Source: Oenanthe sinensis
Taxonomy: Eukaryota > Streptophyta > Magnoliopsida > Apiales > Apiaceae
Assembly: GCA_028671895.1 (NCBI GenBank)
Contig: CM053802.1
Span: 13,337,631-13,401,630, forward strand
Length of the DNA stretch: 64,000 nucleotides
Reading direction: 5' to 3'
Part shown: one piece after another, positions 25,165 through 35,860 of the stretch
How positions within the stretch are numbered: position 1 is the stretch's first letter
Layout of the letters: the number at the start of each line of letters is the position of its first letter
The notes under the pieces: model-generated
The model's database searches: none
Seen by the model: the letters and a program-made list of their open reading frames with translations, nothing else
What the model was told of the DNA's origin: nothing
Program-made: the position numbers and the translations under genes

Positions 25165-25187
25165 TATGTATGTATGTATGTATGTAA
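25165..25187. repeat. (TATG)n microsatellite in UXS 5' flank
   Basis: About five tandem ATGT units immediately upstream of the UXS start codon, probably in the 5' UTR or core promoter. Confidence 0.85.
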
Positions 25188-26189
25188 ATATCAATTGATT
25201 CAATCGAATTGTTGTATATGCTGATTCGATTGTGTTTGTGATTGTGTGTCTATAGCTAGTGTGATGATGAATTCAAAAGAAGGATTTACAATCTGTTTGT
25301 GTGTATAGATTGATAGTTATGTATGTATAAAGGCAGTGAATTGTTTGTTTGTTTCTTTCAAGTTTCAGAGATGGTGGGTGGGGAGAAACATTTGAGATGC
25401 CGATCTCTTCTTGTCCGATTTCAGCGACTCTCGTAAGTAAATTATTTATTTATTTTCTATATAATTTTTGTTTTTGTTTAATCTTTGAATTTTAAATATA
25501 TAAACATTTAAATTATTTTATAAGTTACTATAAATTTCAAAGTTATACATCCCTGGTTCAAAACAGATACACATTTTTGGATAACACACATTTCTAAGGG
25601 TATAAGGCTAAATATTTTAGAAAAGAAAAAAAAAATGATAATTTATAAATGTATGAGTGTTATTTCTTATTATAGATTAAAAAATTAAATATTTAATTTA
25701 TAACATTATGTTGGTCATTTGTTAATCTTTTATTTCAATTTTGTTGTATATTCTCCTCTTTTATATCTATATATCATATATTGTATATACGAATTTCTTG
25801 TATCATTTATTGTTTTTGTTCCTAATTTTATTGGAGATTTGAGTTTTGAAAGTGAGTTTTGAAAATAGTATAACTCTAAATTGGATTCAAATAAAAGAAT
25901 ATATATTTTGGCAGCACAATTATTATTTTTATATCATTCACATAAAAATGATGCCACAGTCATTAGAATGACAATTGAAACCAAGCAGCAAAAACTACAT
26001 TATTTCACAAGTAATAGAACTTGAAAAGTGTTAGAACTTAATAAAATTAGATCACAATCATCCAATTATTCTTAGTAGGAATACACCATGAAACTAACCA
26101 AGTACCAATCATAATGCTTACATTGAATAATAATAGAACAAGTCTTAGATCATAATTCTAATGACTTTTGTCAAATAATTTCTGCAAAA
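25188..26189. other. UXS upstream region and AT-rich spacer
   Basis: Up to about 25430 the composition is mixed, with GATTGTG-like repeats, and probably holds the UXS 5' UTR and promoter. Beyond this it is AT-rich with no recognised gene or element. Confidence 0.5.
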
Positions 26190-28915
26190 AAATTGAAGGT
26201 AAGACACTTAATGTGTCTTCCTGACTTGAAAATTGAAATCCACTAAATATTCAAATGACAAATAATCTCCAGCAGCAAATTTGTCTTCAAATGTAAATTC
26301 ATCCCTTCCAAGAACGAATCTGCAATAGGTTGTGTTGTGGATGACTTCCACATTCCATTCTAGACCTCTGGAAATAAGTAACTGCTAAACACCTCTGATA
26401 AATTCTGTGGGATGTACTGAAAAATGAGAAATTTCTATTAAAAGATTGTCTATTACTTAACGTTTATAAGTTTGTATTTGACATTGTTATTATCCCAAAA
26501 AGAATGATGTGTTTGAATATTAATGACTTATCGCACCATGACCCCTATGATCCACATGAGATTGTTTAAATATTAAATCAAAAGAAGGATTAAGATTGTC
26601 ATTGACAACATCTTTGTCATCATCTAAAAAGTAATAAACTATCAGAAAAGATCTTTAAAGGAAAGACTTCTTAGTTGAATAACATAATTCAATTTAACAA
26701 GTACCAGATGATGAGGATGTATCAGTACTCATTGATGATGAAGTGTCAAAGGCTACATTCAAAATTTGTATAGAGTCATCAGTTGATACGTTGATAGCTT
26801 CATTCAAATATTCTTCAGCCTGCTCTCCACCGGACAACTCTGCATTGAACATTAAATATATAAATTAACAGTGTGAGGTTTCATTAAGTACATTGCAAGT
26901 TTAAGAAATAAATCATCGCTCAGTCCATAGTACTCCACATGTGAATGGCATATAAAATATTAAATTTTAAAACATGTATGGCTCTGGCTGTGACAAATAT
27001 ATCTTCAAAGTAGAACAAATCTTTTAGTACTTCATCACTATCATCAGGCAAGGCAATGAAATCACTTCCACCTAGTGGATTAGTGAAGTCTGATAACCTT
27101 GAAGTTCCATTAACTTGCCTTAAATGGTTCATAAAATTATTGTCATAAACAGATAACTCAAATTTTGATCATCCCACATAATCAAAAAATAAGAAATAAT
27201 TTTGCAGGATTTTATATTTTCCTGTAAAATCACTGAGGTTATACAACCTCCTTTCATTTACCGAATAATTGAAACTGTAAAATTCTTCACCACCAACAGA
27301 AACTAGCACTATACTTTGAAGAGTGTTCCCATATTTTTCAGTAAAAACGCGAGAAATTTCCTAATCAATCAATGACATAGATATAAAATTTACAATAATT
27401 TAAAAATCATGCATAGTACAAAACAATATATCATATTATTGAAGGGTAAAAGATTTATGAACTGTACCGATTCTCCATTTTTCAAAGTCTCTGTATTCAC
27501 TATCTTCAAAAACTTCGGCAATATGTCATTGTCAACCAAACCTACAAAAGATTTTGCAAAAAAATGAAGTAAGATACAGTACTGTAAAATAAATAATATA
27601 TTGTTTGATTTACAGAGCAATACTTTTTTTACCAGCCTCATCAACAAACAAACTCTTTTCAAATATTATCACTTTGAACTTATTGGACGTAGGAGTTTCA
27701 ATTAGGACAACCACATCTCCAGCCACCAAATTGTTTGCATAAACAAAATCAGACCAACCTTTATAAAAAAACCTCATTATTTACCCATTTCATGTTAATT
27801 GTCCACTGGCTACGATGATAACCGATTTTCAAACAGTCCACGGAAGGAGAAAGCTTCAGTTTAGTACAGTTCATGCTCGAAAGAACCTGCATTCCAACAT
27901 ATACTAATTACAAGGAAGAGAACAGACTAAGGCTCCGTTTGGTAGTGCTGTTGAAAACTGCTCTGCTGTGGAAAAAAGTGCTGGTGGAAAAAGTGCTGTC
28001 AGGAAAATTAGATAACTGTTTGGTAATTTTTTTGATTTATGCATATTTTGAAATATAATATATATAAATAATATTTTTGGGAAGTTTTGATAATGAAACT
28101 GATACCTACTTCTTTCATTCAAAAGCTGAAAGCCGCTTTTTCCAAAAGCACGGGGAACATGTTTTTGCTAACAACAGCTTTTAAACCAAAAATGCTTTTC
28201 TAGACAACAGCTTTTAGAATTTACCAAACACCTTTCTGACATCTTTTTAACAAAAAACTGCTGTAGTTGTCTACAATAACAATACCAAACGGGGCCTAAA
28301 AATGCGGATTATTTGAGGAAATTTATATATCTTGAAATCAGACTGCTCCGCCAAATGATTTGCATCAATAACCAAGTCACAAATACCATAGAACTATTGC
28401 AAACATTGTAATGGAAAGTTGCAAATAGCCTGCGCATTTCGTCGTTACTCCAAACCAGATCATTAGGACTTGCGGGAGGAGTTTTAGGAGCAACATCATA
28501 ACTTATCTCAACTCCATAAGGATTAAAAATTTCAACCCTAAAATAGCTCTTTCCCATATATTCTAGCATTACCACATGATGGGACTTGATGTTATGATAC
28601 AATATCATTTCTTTCAAACCTACAATAGACCTAGATCCTTTATGAAAGGTACCATCCCATATTACAGTAGAAGGCACATGCAGATACACATTTTCGGATA
28701 AAGTAGATTGGAATTTGAAAAAGAAAGAAACCGGTAATTCCTGCATGGCATATGAACAATATGTAACTAGTCTCTGTTTTAGAATAAAGAAATCATGACA
28801 TGAAAACTAAAAAGACTGATATAACAAGTATCAGATTCAGATTTACCGGTTTCCCATCCAAGTAAGAATCATAATTTGTACATATAAATTTTATTTCATT
28901 ATTTTGGAAAGCCAT
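26190..28915 (-). pseudogene. REM-type multi-B3 domain gene, disrupted
   Basis: Plant-specific B3 DNA-binding proteins of the REM group. Exons that can be followed: 28915-28847 (start MAFQNNEIK), one from 28740 to about 28380 (first B3: PVSFFFKFQSTL, then LEYMGKSYFRVEIF), 27886-27633 (second B3: GWSDFVYANNLVAGDVVVLI), 27541-27478, and one from 27360 to about 26920 (third B3: ISRVFTEKYGN, then KFELSVYDNNFMNHL). A Ser/Asp-rich linker (about 26700-26840) and a half B3 domain (26220-26380, with GLEWNVEVI and FAAGDYLSFEYL) follow. Two lesions break it: a frame slip at the seven-base run 27765-27771, after which the B3 sequence continues one frame over, and an in-frame TGA at 27171-27169 inside the third B3. 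Exon edges not listed exactly are uncertain. It could still be a functional gene if both are assembly errors. Confidence 0.75.
27931..28296. mobile_element. Tourist-like MITE (PIF/Harbinger) in an intron of the B3 pseudogene
   Basis: Termini are GGCTCCGTTTGGTA and, reverse-complemented, GGCCCCGTTTGGTA. They are flanked by direct TAA (27928-27930 and 28297-28299). It is 366 bp, has subterminal inverted AAAAGC-type motifs, and has no ORF of note. It occupies almost all of the intron between the first and second B3 exons. Confidence 0.9.
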
Positions 28916-30384
28916 TGTTCGATTATCCTCTTACAATCAAAATGAAAATATAGTAGCAATAAAAAACCACTTAGTCAAATGAGATCTATTACTAAGAGAG
29001 AACAAAAGAAAAGAAACTCGAAGGACAGTGACAGTTTGAAATGACGTGCAAGAGCTTGAAATGGGTTTGACAAACTACAAATTAGGCTAAACAATAGGTT
29101 ACTTTACTTCTTACCTTTTTTGGGTTTCTCACTCATTAATGTCAATTTCAAATAAAATATTATTTTAATATAACTTTTATTATTGTATGAACAACTCATT
29201 AATGTATTTTACATTTTCAATGTTATTTATAGTAAATACAACTAACTATTAAATTTGAACCAATTACATTAAAATTTAATAAAAAATTTATATTTGTTAT
29301 GTAAATTTATTTATTTTGATCGAATTAAGTATTATAAATTTTATAAATTTAATTTTTATGAACAAATTGTATTTTAATATTTTTTTAAAAAAATCACAAT
29401 ATAAAATAATAGTAATTTTATTTATAGAAAATAAATATGTATTGAATATCTAAATTTCTAAAATTTTAAAATCGGATACCAGATCAGAAATTAGAATATT
29501 TGAAATTTGGGATATTTATGCTCACCTCTACCCATATTTAAGACAAGGTTGTGAGCTATGTAAAAAAAAAATATATATATAATTTAATAAATAAATATAA
29601 GTTCTAAAATTATATCTACGCCGAGCATAGCTACCATACTAGTCAAAATAAGAGCATGATGCTCTCAAGGGTGACCTCGGGATATTTATACGTAAATAGA
29701 TGGATGAGTTAATATTTACAAAATTGTTATCTTATTGTAATAGAATTCAACCTAATGTTTTCCCCCGAAATAATTAAGAGCATCAGCAGAATATCTCTTC
29801 CATTTGTAGACCAACTTCATTTCTTATAACCCAATATCACGACTGGGCCTAGCCCGTCTACTATACCAACACTTCAAAATAAGATCAAAATAATAGCTTG
29901 AACCTTTTTTTTGGCAAAGAGCATCTTTTAACTGAATATTAAACAAAATAATATCTCAAACTTTTTTATTTAAGCTGCAAAGAGATATAGATAAGTTTGC
30001 TACAAAAAAGGTATCATTTCAAACATACCAGAATTGTTGATTGCAGTGCATCTCTCCAAATACAGTCTATTCCATTAGCATTGGCATTAGTAGGATCGGT
30101 AACAATTTGAGCAGTAGTCTCGATAGATACCAGGCTCCGTTAAAAATTATTTGACAATTTTTTTGATTTATGTATATTTTGAAATATAATATAAAAAATA
30201 ATATTTTTATAATAGTTTGATAGTGATACCTATAATTACTTACCGCAAAAGTGAAAGCGGAAAAGTATTAGACCAAAAATATTTTTTAAAGTTTTTAAAA
30301 TTTATCAAACAAATTTTTAACTACTTTTCTTATTAGAAATACATGCCCGGATCATATTTCATTTTTAAAGTTGTAATGAAATCA
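28916..30384. other. AT-rich spacer upstream of the B3 pseudogene
   Basis: Strongly AT-rich from about 29100 to 29600. A GAGCATCAGCAGAATATCTCTTCC stretch at about 29780 resembles ends of dispersed plant repeats, though no partner end was found. It contains the degraded MITE at 30131-30350 and ends at the LINE target site. Confidence 0.55.
30131..30350. mobile_element. Degraded relative of the 27931 Tourist-like MITE
   Basis: After GGCTCCGTT the sequence jumps to a block closely matching the interior of 27931-28296: ATTTTTTTGATTTATG, TATTTTGAAATATAATAT, GTTTGATA, ACCAAAAAT and TTTATCAAACA. The left 70 bp of the element and the right terminus are lost or diverged. Confidence 0.7.
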
Positions 30385-30399
30385 ACAATACGACAAGGA
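30385..30399. repeat. LINE target-site duplication, left copy
   Basis: ACAATACGACAAGGA, identical to 35846-35860 directly after the LINE poly(A). One further A may be shared but merges with the tail. Confidence 0.95.
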
Positions 30400-30554
30400 A
30401 TAAGCTAAATCAAGTATAAGTTAAAGCAACTTTACTTATACATGTTAAGTCTTGTCTGTTGACATTGTTTTATAAGTCTTATTGGTATTTTCGTAAGGAG
30501 TCTCTCATAATCATTATATAGTCCGATATTTTTTCTGTTTTTTTTTAGTTTCTC

Positions 30555-31754
30555 ATGGCGACAACACAAAGTATTACTCAGGCAATGAACAACATATCTT
30601 TGGAGGAAGAGGAGGAGGGAGGTGTTGCGTTCGAAGAAATAGAGGGTGAAGGAGAAATTGATGATTTACAAGGTTTAAACATTCATCTATGTTTGGTGGG
30701 AAGGTTCATTAATGAAGGAGTGGTCGACTTTACGGCTATGAAGCATACATTGGCATCAATTTGGAAGCCTGGAAAAGGAGTCAGTGTCAAGGAGATCGAT
30801 GTTAATTTATATATTTTCCAGTTTTATCATAAACTGGATATAAAGAGGGTCATTCAAGGGAGCCCATGGACGTTTAATAGGAAGGTGCTTATCATTGCTA
30901 GGATGAAGGAAAGAGACGTTCCCAGAGGAGTAAGTCTTAACAAACTTGATTTATGGGTTCAGATTTATGATATGCAGACGGGTTTCATGACAGAAAGAGT
31001 TCTGAGGGAGGTAGGCAATTATGTGGGTGAATATGTTGAGTCGTATTCAAGAAATTTCACTGGAGTATGACGTGAAAATATGCGTATAAGAGTCACAATT
31101 GATATTACAAAGCCATTGAAAAGACGCATGAAGGTCATGAAGGCAGGCGGAGAATGGTTATGGATCACGTTCAAATACGAAAATGTACCAACATTTTGCT
31201 TCATATGTGGTTTAGTTGGCCATTCAGAAAATTTCTGTAATAAGCTCTTTGATACACCTGAAGAGGAAATAGCAAGGCCTTATGGAGCGTGGATGAGAGC
31301 CCCTTTTCGAAAGCAGAATAAACTGGTGGGTTCAAGATGGCTACGAGACGACGATAGGGAAGGTGCTGGTGATCGGAATACGGTGAACGAAAAATCAGGG
31401 GAAGCAAAGTACAAGGGTAAACAAACTCCACAAATTTTGCAGATAAGGGAGGAGAGAGACAATCAAGGAGATACAGTTATAACTGATAAAGATATGGGCG
31501 CCAATATTTCAAGTTCAAATAAAGAAGTTATTTTGGCTGAAGCAAGTAAATCAAATCCCTTGAAAACAGGAGTTGTTGTTGTGGATAATAAAAAAAGGAG
31601 AATAATAGACGGGTCCGATCAACATACCGGGCTGTGTGAAAATCCAAAATTATTTATAGGCTTAGATGGGGAGAGTATGGATGGACTGGACCAAGACGAT
31701 CCAAAAAATGCATTGCTGGCGGGCTCTGGTACAGGTGTCCACCAAGGATTATGA
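30555..31754 (+). pseudogene. LINE ORF1 (DUF4283/CCHC RNA-binding protein), one internal stop
   Basis: This is the nucleic-acid-binding ORF1 product of plant L1 LINEs. After an acidic N-terminus, a DUF4283 domain covers roughly residues 40-170 (FINEGVVDFTAMKHTLASIW, GSPWTFNRKVLIIARM). A CX2CX4HX4C zinc knuckle follows (CFICGLVGHSENFC), then a Lys-rich tail. A single in-frame TGA at 31068-31070 interrupts the frame, which then continues unchanged to the stop at 31752-31754; a TGG-to-TGA change is the simplest explanation. The stop overlaps the ORF2 start as ATGA. Confidence 0.9.
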
Positions 31755-34700
31755 GTACATTAAGCTGGAATTGCCGCGGGCTTGGGACCCCGTGGGCTAT
31801 TCAATTCCTAAAGGAGACAATTCTCCAAAAGAAACCCGACATAGTTTTCTTGTGTGAAACGCTGTGTAAGATGGATACTGTAGAGAAGGTTAAGAACATG
31901 ATTGGTTTGAAGGGGTAGTTGCTATAGATGTTCAGGGGAAAAGTGGAGGTATCTCTTTACTTTGGAGGAAGCAAGATGAGGTGCAGCTCTTATCGTATAG
32001 TAGGAATCATATAGACGTCGAGGTAGATATAAGGGGTTGGAGTAAGTTTAGAATGACAGGAATTTATGGTGAGCCAGACAGGAAAAGAAGAAGTGAAACT
32101 TGGAATCTAATCAAAGGCTTAAAGTCTCAGTCTATGTTGCCTTGGTGTCTAATCGGGGATATGAACAATGTTATTAAACAGGAGGATAAAAAAGGTGGGC
32201 AACCGTACCCATCATGGTTGATTCAAGGTTTTCAAGATACGTTGGATAAATGCGAATTGGAGGATGTTGAATTAACAGGGTATCCTTATACGTGGGAGCG
32301 AGGGCATGGTACAGCGAACTGGATAGAAGTTAAACTAGACAGGGCTCTAGTGAATAAAGAATTCGTGACTATTTTTACAGAGGTTAAGTTGACAAATCTG
32401 GAGCTCAGTACATCATATCATAGTCCCATCTTTTTTTAACCTGCTAAAGTGGTGTATTAAGTTAATAATAAGGTTTTCAGATTCGAAAATGCGTGGCTTC
32501 GTGAACCTATGTGTCGCCAGATTGTGGAAGAAGTTTGTTACAGGTTCAAGGATCGACCTTTGCAAGATAAGATAGTTGAATGTGCTGAAATCCTACAAGT
32601 ATGGGGAAAGGAAATCACTGGCAGTTTTAGGACTCGAATTAATCAGTGCAAAAATATTATGAGACGAGCCAAGGGGAGAAGAGATAATAGCTCAGTGAAA
32701 GAGTACCAAGAAGCTTCGAATAAGCTGAATGAGATATACAATCAACAAGAAGTGTTTTGGCGTCAAAGAAGTAAGCAACTATGGCTACGAGAGGGGGACC
32801 AGAATAGCAAGTACTTTCATGCAGCTGCTAGAACTCGAAGAAAGGTTAATCGGATTGAATCTCTTCTAAATGACGATGGACATGTAGTAGAGTGGGAGTC
32901 AGGATTACAAGACACAATGGTGAATTATTTCACGAAGCTGTTTGGAACATCTCAAACAGTGTGGAACCCTCTGTTCGAAGGGGTAACGAGAAGGATAAAT
33001 CAGGTTCAAAATGAGAATTTATTATCCCAGGTCGAAGTAAGTGAAGTCAAGAAAGCATTATTCAGCATGCATCTTGACAAGTCCCCCGGCCCAGATGGCA
33101 TGAGCCCGGGGTTTTATCAAAAATTCTGGGGTATAGTTGGTGGAGATTTGGTGGAGGTAGTGCGTAATTTCTTTGTGACAGGAGAGTTGGGAGATGGCAT
33201 GGGGGATACGAATATTGTTTTGATTCCTAAGAAGAAGAACCCTGTGAACATGATGGACTTTCATCCTATATCATTATGCAACGTGATTTATAAGGTCATA
33301 TCGAAGGTTTTGGCCAACAGGGTGAAGCAGGTGCTCTCTGGTTTGATTTCAGAAACGCAGAGTGCTTTTATTCCCGGAAGATTAATTACTGATAATATCA
33401 TGGTTTCATATGAAGTGATGCATTTCATGAAACGAAAAACTCAAGGTAAAACGGGATGGATGACTCTAAAACTAGATATGAGTAAGGCGTACGACCGGGT
33501 GGAATGGAGTTTTTTGAATGAAATGATGAAGCAAATGGGTTTTGATGCTCAATCTATTCGTTTACTAATGGCTTGTGTTTGTTCAGCTAGGTATCAGATA
33601 TGTCATGCAGGGAGGAGGTTTGGCTCTATAATTCCTGAACGTGGAGTTCGTCAAGGCGATCCATTATCATCTTATCTATTTTTAATCTGCATGGAAGGTT
33701 TATCTGTCCTAATTAAAGAGTATGAAAGTAGGAAATTGGTGAGTGGCATCCAGGTGGCAAGAGGTGCTCCCCGTATAACTCACATGTTCTTTGCAGACGA
33801 TACCTATATTTACTGCAAGGCCAAGGAGAATGAGGTGGATCATATCGCTGATTTACTGCAAATTTTTGAGAGGTCATCAGGTCAAAAAATCAATACAGAT
33901 AAATCATCTGTCTTTTTTAGCCGAAATACTGATCAGGGAATAAGGGAAGTGATCTGTTCCATACTGCATTTTAAGAGAGCAGATGCCAATACAACATATC
34001 TGGGTCTACCTAATACAATAGGGAGAAATAAATCGGTAGTCTTGGGTTTTCTGAAGGATCGAATGCAGGAGAGAGTGCAGGGGTGGGAAAAGAAATGTTT
34101 GTCAAGAGGAAGGAAATAACTAATGCTAAAAACTGTAGCCCAAGCCCTTATTATGCCATGAGTGTGTTTCTCCTCCCTCAAAACTTGTGTACTGATATGG
34201 AGAGGATCATGAATAAATTTTGGTGGAAAGGTTCAAATGGCAGTAAATGTATTCATTGGCTGCAGTGGGATCGTATGTGTACAAAAAAATCCAATGGTGG
34301 TATAGGATTTCGAAAGCTTCAGGATTTCAATGTGGCTCTTCTTGGTAAACAAGCTTGGAGGCTGACTGTTAAAACGGATAGTCTAGTAGCGAAAGTCTAT
34401 AAAGCTAGGTACTATCCCGAGGGATCCTTTTTGACAGCAAAACTGAATAGCAATCCGAGCTACATTTGGCTCTCTATTATGGAAGCTCAGGTTCTTTTAA
34501 AGCAAGGATCCGTTCGTCGAGTTGGTTCAGGCACGACTATTAGTATAACTCAAGATCCTTGTTTACCTAGTACTGATCCTTATATACACACGGATCATGA
34601 AGTTATAAGGAACAAGACAGTTGATGCTCTGATGGGTGCGAATCAGAGTGAATGGGATGTTGATCTAATAAAGGATATATTCTCTGAAAGAGATTCTCAG

Positions 34701-35816
34701 TTGATATTATCAATTCCTTTACGACCATCTGACATGGATAGTTGGTTCTGGAAATGGGAAAAGCTTGGCCATTATTCAGTCAAGTCTGCTTACGCAGCTA
34801 TTCAAGATATCAAACAAAACAGCAGTTGGAATGCTAATTTCCCATGGAAGCGAGTTTGGAATCTGAAGGTACCTTTGAAGGTGAAGCATTTCATATGGAG
34901 AGCAATCAGAAATATTCTTCCTACGAAGGATCAACTATTATCTAGAAGGGTTGTAGTAATCGACAAATGTCCCGTCTGTAATCTCGAGGTTGAAACGGTG
35001 TATCATTCTTTGGTATCATGTCAATTTGCTAAACATTGTTGGCATCTGTTGGGTATCAGCCTAGTGGAGGATAATCAGCTAAGTTTCAGTAATTGGTTGT
35101 CTAAAGTTATTCAGAAATGCAATAATAGGGAGTTGCAGGAAGTGGTCATGGTTTGTTGGTCGCTCTGGCATAACAGAAATGAGATAGTATGGAATCAACG
35201 TGGGGGAGAATGCTCAGATGTTTGCAAGTCGACAAAAACTATTCTTAACCAATGGAAAAACGCTCAGGATAAGTCGTTTGATAATTTTCTTGGTTTCATG
35301 AACCAGGAGGACGGCAAGGAGCGTTGGGAACAACCACAGGAAGGTACGGTTAAGATCAATGTTGACGCAACAATTTTTGAGAATGCTAATACATACTATT
35401 GGTCCATGGTAGCTCGAAATCATAAGGGCGAATTGGTTTTGGCTAATACGAAGTGCAGAGAAGGTCGTATAGCCCCAGAGCTAGCAGAAGCTTTAGGAAT
35501 TAAAGAGGCGTTAAGTTGGATTAAGAACCAAAACATGTTACCAGCCATAATTGAGACAGATTGTCTTTCGGTGCTTCAAGCGATCCGTTGTTCTTCTGTC
35601 CAGCTATCATATCTTGGGAGGGTGATAGATGAATGTAAGGTGTTGATTAGTGAGCTTAAAAATCGTCTTGTGACATTGAATTTTGTTAAACGATCCGCGA
35701 ACAAAGTGGCTCATTTCCTAGCGAGACACAATAGTTCTGTGGCTGATCGTATATGGAGTGGGGAAAGTGTTTACCCAGAGCTCTATCATGTACTGAATAA
35801 TGATTTATCGTTTTAA
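31751..35816 (+). pseudogene. LINE ORF2 (endonuclease-reverse transcriptase-RNase H), multiply disrupted
   Basis: ORF2 starts at ATG 31751 with LSWNCRGLGTP, the start of the apurinic-like endonuclease domain. The frame is lost near 31905-31918 (one base missing in a T/A/G run, TAG at 31916) and continues one frame over. In-frame TAA codons lie at 32437-32439 and 32458-32460. The reverse transcriptase follows, with KSPGPDGM, LKLDMSKAYDRVEW, RQGDPLSSYLFL and the catalytic FADD at 33790-33801. Around 34095-34150 small indels shift the frame again. The rest encodes the zf-RVT region (WRAIRNILPTKDQLLSRR, CPVC) and a C-terminal RNase H (NVDAT, ETDCLSV) typical of the plant L1 clade. Intact ORF2 would be about 1350 residues; here it is in four pieces. 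Confidence 0.92.
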
Positions 35817-35845
35817 AGAATTTTCATTCTTTGGCAAAAAAAAAA

Positions 35846-35860
35846 ACAATACGACAAGGA
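35846..35860. repeat. LINE target-site duplication, right copy
   Basis: Identical to 30385-30399; directly follows the poly(A) of the LINE. Confidence 0.95.

Larger units (their letters stand above)
30400..35845 (+). mobile_element. L1-type LINE (non-LTR retrotransposon), near full length, inactive
   Basis: A 5.4 kb insertion flanked by a 15-bp direct duplication. It ends in a short poly(A) (about 35836-35845) and carries ORF1 (DUF4283 plus zinc knuckle) and ORF2 (endonuclease, reverse transcriptase, zf-RVT, RNase H). A 5' leader of about 155 bp precedes ORF1. Intact target duplications and a near-complete coding order imply a fairly recent full-length insertion, but stops and frame slips in both ORFs make it non-autonomous now. 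Confidence 0.95.

Noticed and set aside
26385..26387. In-frame TAG before the last half B3 domain as a third lesion
   Set aside because: GTTTAG here can equally be a splice acceptor, so it is not counted as a mutation.
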